Positions 6,536 to 8,006 of a stretch of DNA of 8,006 bases are shown piece after piece; the first letter of the stretch is position 1, and the number at the start of each line of letters is the position of its first letter. The notes below the pieces were generated by a model. It searched no databases, had not been told where the DNA came from, and worked only from the letters and a program-made list of their open reading frames with translations. This DNA comes from a bacterium (GTDB lineage Bacteria; Calditrichota; Calditrichia; RBG-13-44-9; J042), in NCBI GenBank assembly GCA_015494485.1, contig WGBF01000653.1:1-8006 (forward strand). Direction: 5' to 3'. The position numbers were made by a program, and so were the translations under genes.

Positions 6536-6545
6536 AACGGCCGTT
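6536..6545. repeat. Perfect 10-bp palindrome
   Basis: AACGGCCGTT reads the same on both strands. It lies 68 bases after the prfB stop codon. With no loop it cannot form a useful hairpin, so if it matters it is more likely a dimeric protein-binding site. A chance occurrence is quite possible. Confidence 0.3.
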
Positions 6546-6639
6546 TTGCACCCTTTCTATCTTCCAACCAGATCATCTCCAGTTTACCTGGAATAATTGA
6601 TTTTTAATCCAGCAACCTGTAAGCGTTTGTCCTACACAA

Positions 6640-6660
6640 CAATCAGAATCTGTCTGATTG
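6640..6660 (+). repeat. Short inverted repeat (hairpin) upstream of the receptor gene
   Basis: CAATCAGA (6640-6647) pairs fully with TCTGATTG (6653-6660) around a 5-base loop. No T run follows, so it is not a standard terminator. It lies about 60 bases before the receptor start and may be an operator or part of the 5' leader. Confidence 0.4.
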
Positions 6661-6705
6661 GATGCCATCCCGGCTTTGCGTAAACTTTGCAAATTGGACG
6701 TCAAT

Positions 6706-6721
6706 GGAGGAGATTTGCATG
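6706..6721 (+). promoter_or_regulatory. Ribosome-binding site of the TonB-dependent receptor gene
   Basis: GGAGGAG (6706-6712) lies six bases before ATG (6719-6721). This strong site fixes the start, which is immediately followed by a Lys-Arg and a hydrophobic stretch typical of a signal peptide. Confidence 0.85.
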
Positions 6722-8006
6722 AAACGATTGGTGTTATGGATTTGGTTCATTGTTTTAGTAGTTGTGATGGGAGGAATAGCCCAGAGTGCCGAATTACGCG
6801 GTGTGGTAAAGGATGAAGCCAGCGGCGAGGTACTTCCGGGTGCAAATGTGGTGATTTCAGATATTCAGGGGAATCCGGTTGGCGGCGCAGCGGCGGATGT
6901 GGATGGGGCATATCGGATTACCCAATTACCAGGGGGAAAATTTCTGATTACCTGTTCGTATCTGGGGTATGCCGAAAAACAACAAGTGGTTGATCTGGCA
7001 GAGGGGGAAGTGAAAACACTGAATTTTGCCCTGAAGGAAATGCCCCTTTCTACGGATGTGGTGGTGATTACCGCGGGTAGAAAAGCGGAAAAAGCATCGG
7101 AATCCATGGCAAATATTCAGGTTATAGAGCCGCAGGTTATTCAGGTTCGGCAGGAGCCAACCATCAGTGGCCTGTTAAAAACAGTGGAAGGGGTGGATTA
7201 TTTTGAAACAGGTTTGGGGCAGCAACAATTCCAGGCGCGTGGCTTTTACAGCCCATTTACCGGTAATATGCTGGTGTTGGTGGATTACCGGGATATGAGT
7301 TTACCGGGAGTTGGCGGGAATTTTGGACATGCGATGGGAATCGTTAAGGATGACATTCGCCAAATCGAAGTGATTGTGGGGCCCAACTCCGCGTTGTATG
7401 GTGCGAACGCTTCAGCAGGGGTTGTAAACATCATTACCAATGACCCCCGTCGTGGTGCCCGCCATTCCCTGACGCTTTCTGCAGGGAACAGGGCACAGAA
7501 GGAATTGAGTTTATACAGCATGAATCGTATCGGAAAGTATTTTGGCTACAAAATCGGACTCTCCCGCTACCAGGCAACCGATTATGAATCCTATGTAAAC
7601 GCTGTTACCGAACATTTAACAACTGCAGATGATCCCCTACGGGATAATCCCGATTTTAATGTAAGCCGTTCTCTGGTTAGCGGATCGTTTTACGTATATC
7701 CCATGCCGGGTATTGTGTTAAGTTACACCGGTGGGTACAATACGGCGAATTTTATTAATCAATCCAATATTGGACGCCTACAGGTGAAGGACTTTCGTTT
7801 CTGGTATCACCAATTCCGGGCCAATCTGGAAAATATGCCGGGTTTGGGTTCTGTGTTTTTCCAGGCCTACACCACCGGAGATGATGCGGGTAATTCCTTT
7901 AATCTCCGAACGGCCAAATTGCTGGAATTAAACGGTCTTTCGCCGGAAGCGGCACTGGAGCAGGCTAAATTTGTGGACAAACCACGGCGCAATGCAGTGG
8001 AATTAC
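6719..8006 (+). CDS. TonB-dependent receptor with carboxypeptidase-regulatory-like N-terminal domain (partial)
   Basis: The frame is open for 429 codons and runs off the window. Residues 1-23 are a signal peptide: MKR, then a hydrophobic core LVLWIWFIVLVVVMGGIA, with likely cleavage near AQS-AE. Residues 26-105 form a carboxypeptidase-regulatory-like beta domain (LRGVVKDEASGEVLPGANVV, then DVDGAYRITQLPGGKFLI). Residues about 112-242 are the plug: DVVVITAGRKAEKASESMA resembles the segment beginning such plugs, FQARGFYSPF carries the RGF element, and IEVIVGPNSALYGANASAGV with VNIITNDPR is the plug hallmark. The 22-strand barrel begins after about 245. Such receptors import siderophores, cobalamin or sugars through the outer membrane using TonB-ExbBD energy. 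The substrate cannot be told. No SusD-like partner is visible in the window. Confidence 0.9.
   Translation, partial: MKRLVLWIWFIVLVVVMGGIAQSAELRGVVKDEASGEVLPGANVVISDIQGNPVGGAAADVDGAYRITQLPGGKFLITCSYLGYAEKQQVVDLAEGEVKTLNFALKEMPLSTDVVVITAGRKAEKASESMANIQVIEPQVIQVRQEPTISGLLKTVEGVDYFETGLGQQQFQARGFYSPFTGNMLVLVDYRDMSLPGVGGNFGHAMGIVKDDIRQIEVIVGPNSALYGANASAGVVNIITNDPRRGARHSLTLSAGNRAQKELSLYSMNRIGKYFGYKIGLSRYQATDYESYVNAVTEHLTTADDPLRDNPDFNVSRSLVSGSFYVYPMPGIVLSYTGGYNTANFINQSNIGRLQVKDFRFWYHQFRANLENMPGLGSVFFQAYTTGDDAGNSFNLRTAKLLELNGLSPEAALEQAKFVDKPRRNAVEL

Larger units (their letters stand above)
6469..6705 (+). other. Intergenic region between prfB and the TonB-dependent receptor gene
   Basis: This stretch of about 240 bases has no credible gene on either strand; open frames crossing it on the minus strand are antisense shadows of prfB. 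It is rich in pyrimidines at its 5' end. It contains a 10-bp palindrome, a small hairpin without a T run, and two TTTGC words 11 bases apart (6675-6679 and 6686-6690). There is no convincing intrinsic terminator for prfB, and no clear sigma-70 promoter could be chosen by eye. A promoter for the receptor gene probably lies here, judging from the spacing and the change in function. Confidence 0.55.

Noticed and set aside
6115..6576. 153-codon minus-strand open frame crossing the prfB end
   Set aside because: It is mostly antisense to the highly conserved RF2 C-terminal domain and has no recognisable protein features.
6583..6625. Possible sigma-70 promoters (TTTACC or TTGATT with weak -10 partners such as TAAGCG)
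   Set aside because: The -10 elements are poor and several equally weak choices exist, so no promoter is annotated.

Overview
The window is a bacterial translation and transcription gene cluster (the 'alpha operon' end of the ribosomal protein superoperon) with two further co-directional genes and an outer-membrane receptor behind it. All genes are on the + strand. The organism looks Gram-negative, because the last gene is a TonB-dependent receptor with a carboxypeptidase-regulatory-like N-terminal domain. The RNA polymerase alpha sequence and the long acidic tail on L17 resemble the Bacteroidota/Ignavibacteria/Calditrichota (FCB) side of the tree. Clear AGGAGG-type Shine-Dalgarno sites argue against typical Bacteroidia. 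A Calditrichota- or Ignavibacteria-like lineage is my best guess, at low to moderate confidence.

Region 1 (1-3710) holds the C-terminus of methionine aminopeptidase (map), then infA, rpmJ, rpsM, rpsK, rpsD, rpoA and rplQ, closely packed and ending at a strong intrinsic terminator (3671-3710). Three of these genes (infA, rpsM, rpsK) start with TTG. L36 and S4 are both zinc-binding (four-ligand) versions. L17 carries a tail of about 120 residues that doubles its usual length.

Region 2 (3711-6468) holds a SpoIID/LytB-family peptidoglycan lytic enzyme without a visible signal peptide. After a 2-base gap comes prfB, which encodes peptide chain release factor 2. prfB needs a programmed +1 frameshift: the classic GGGGGTATCTTT slip site is present, but the in-frame stop is TAA, not the usual TGA. 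This is the most notable observation, because TAA is read by both RF1 and RF2.

Region 3 (6469-8006) is a gene-free stretch of about 250 bases with a small hairpin and a palindrome, then the first 429 codons of a TonB-dependent receptor that runs off the window.

Functionally, regions 1 and 2 combine protein synthesis (initiation factor, ribosomal proteins, release factor), N-terminal Met removal, RNA polymerase assembly and a cell-wall enzyme. I saw no mobile element, CRISPR array, tRNA or rRNA. I did not find a clearly undescribed system; the variant RF2 frameshift site and the unusual SpoIID protein are the best leads.
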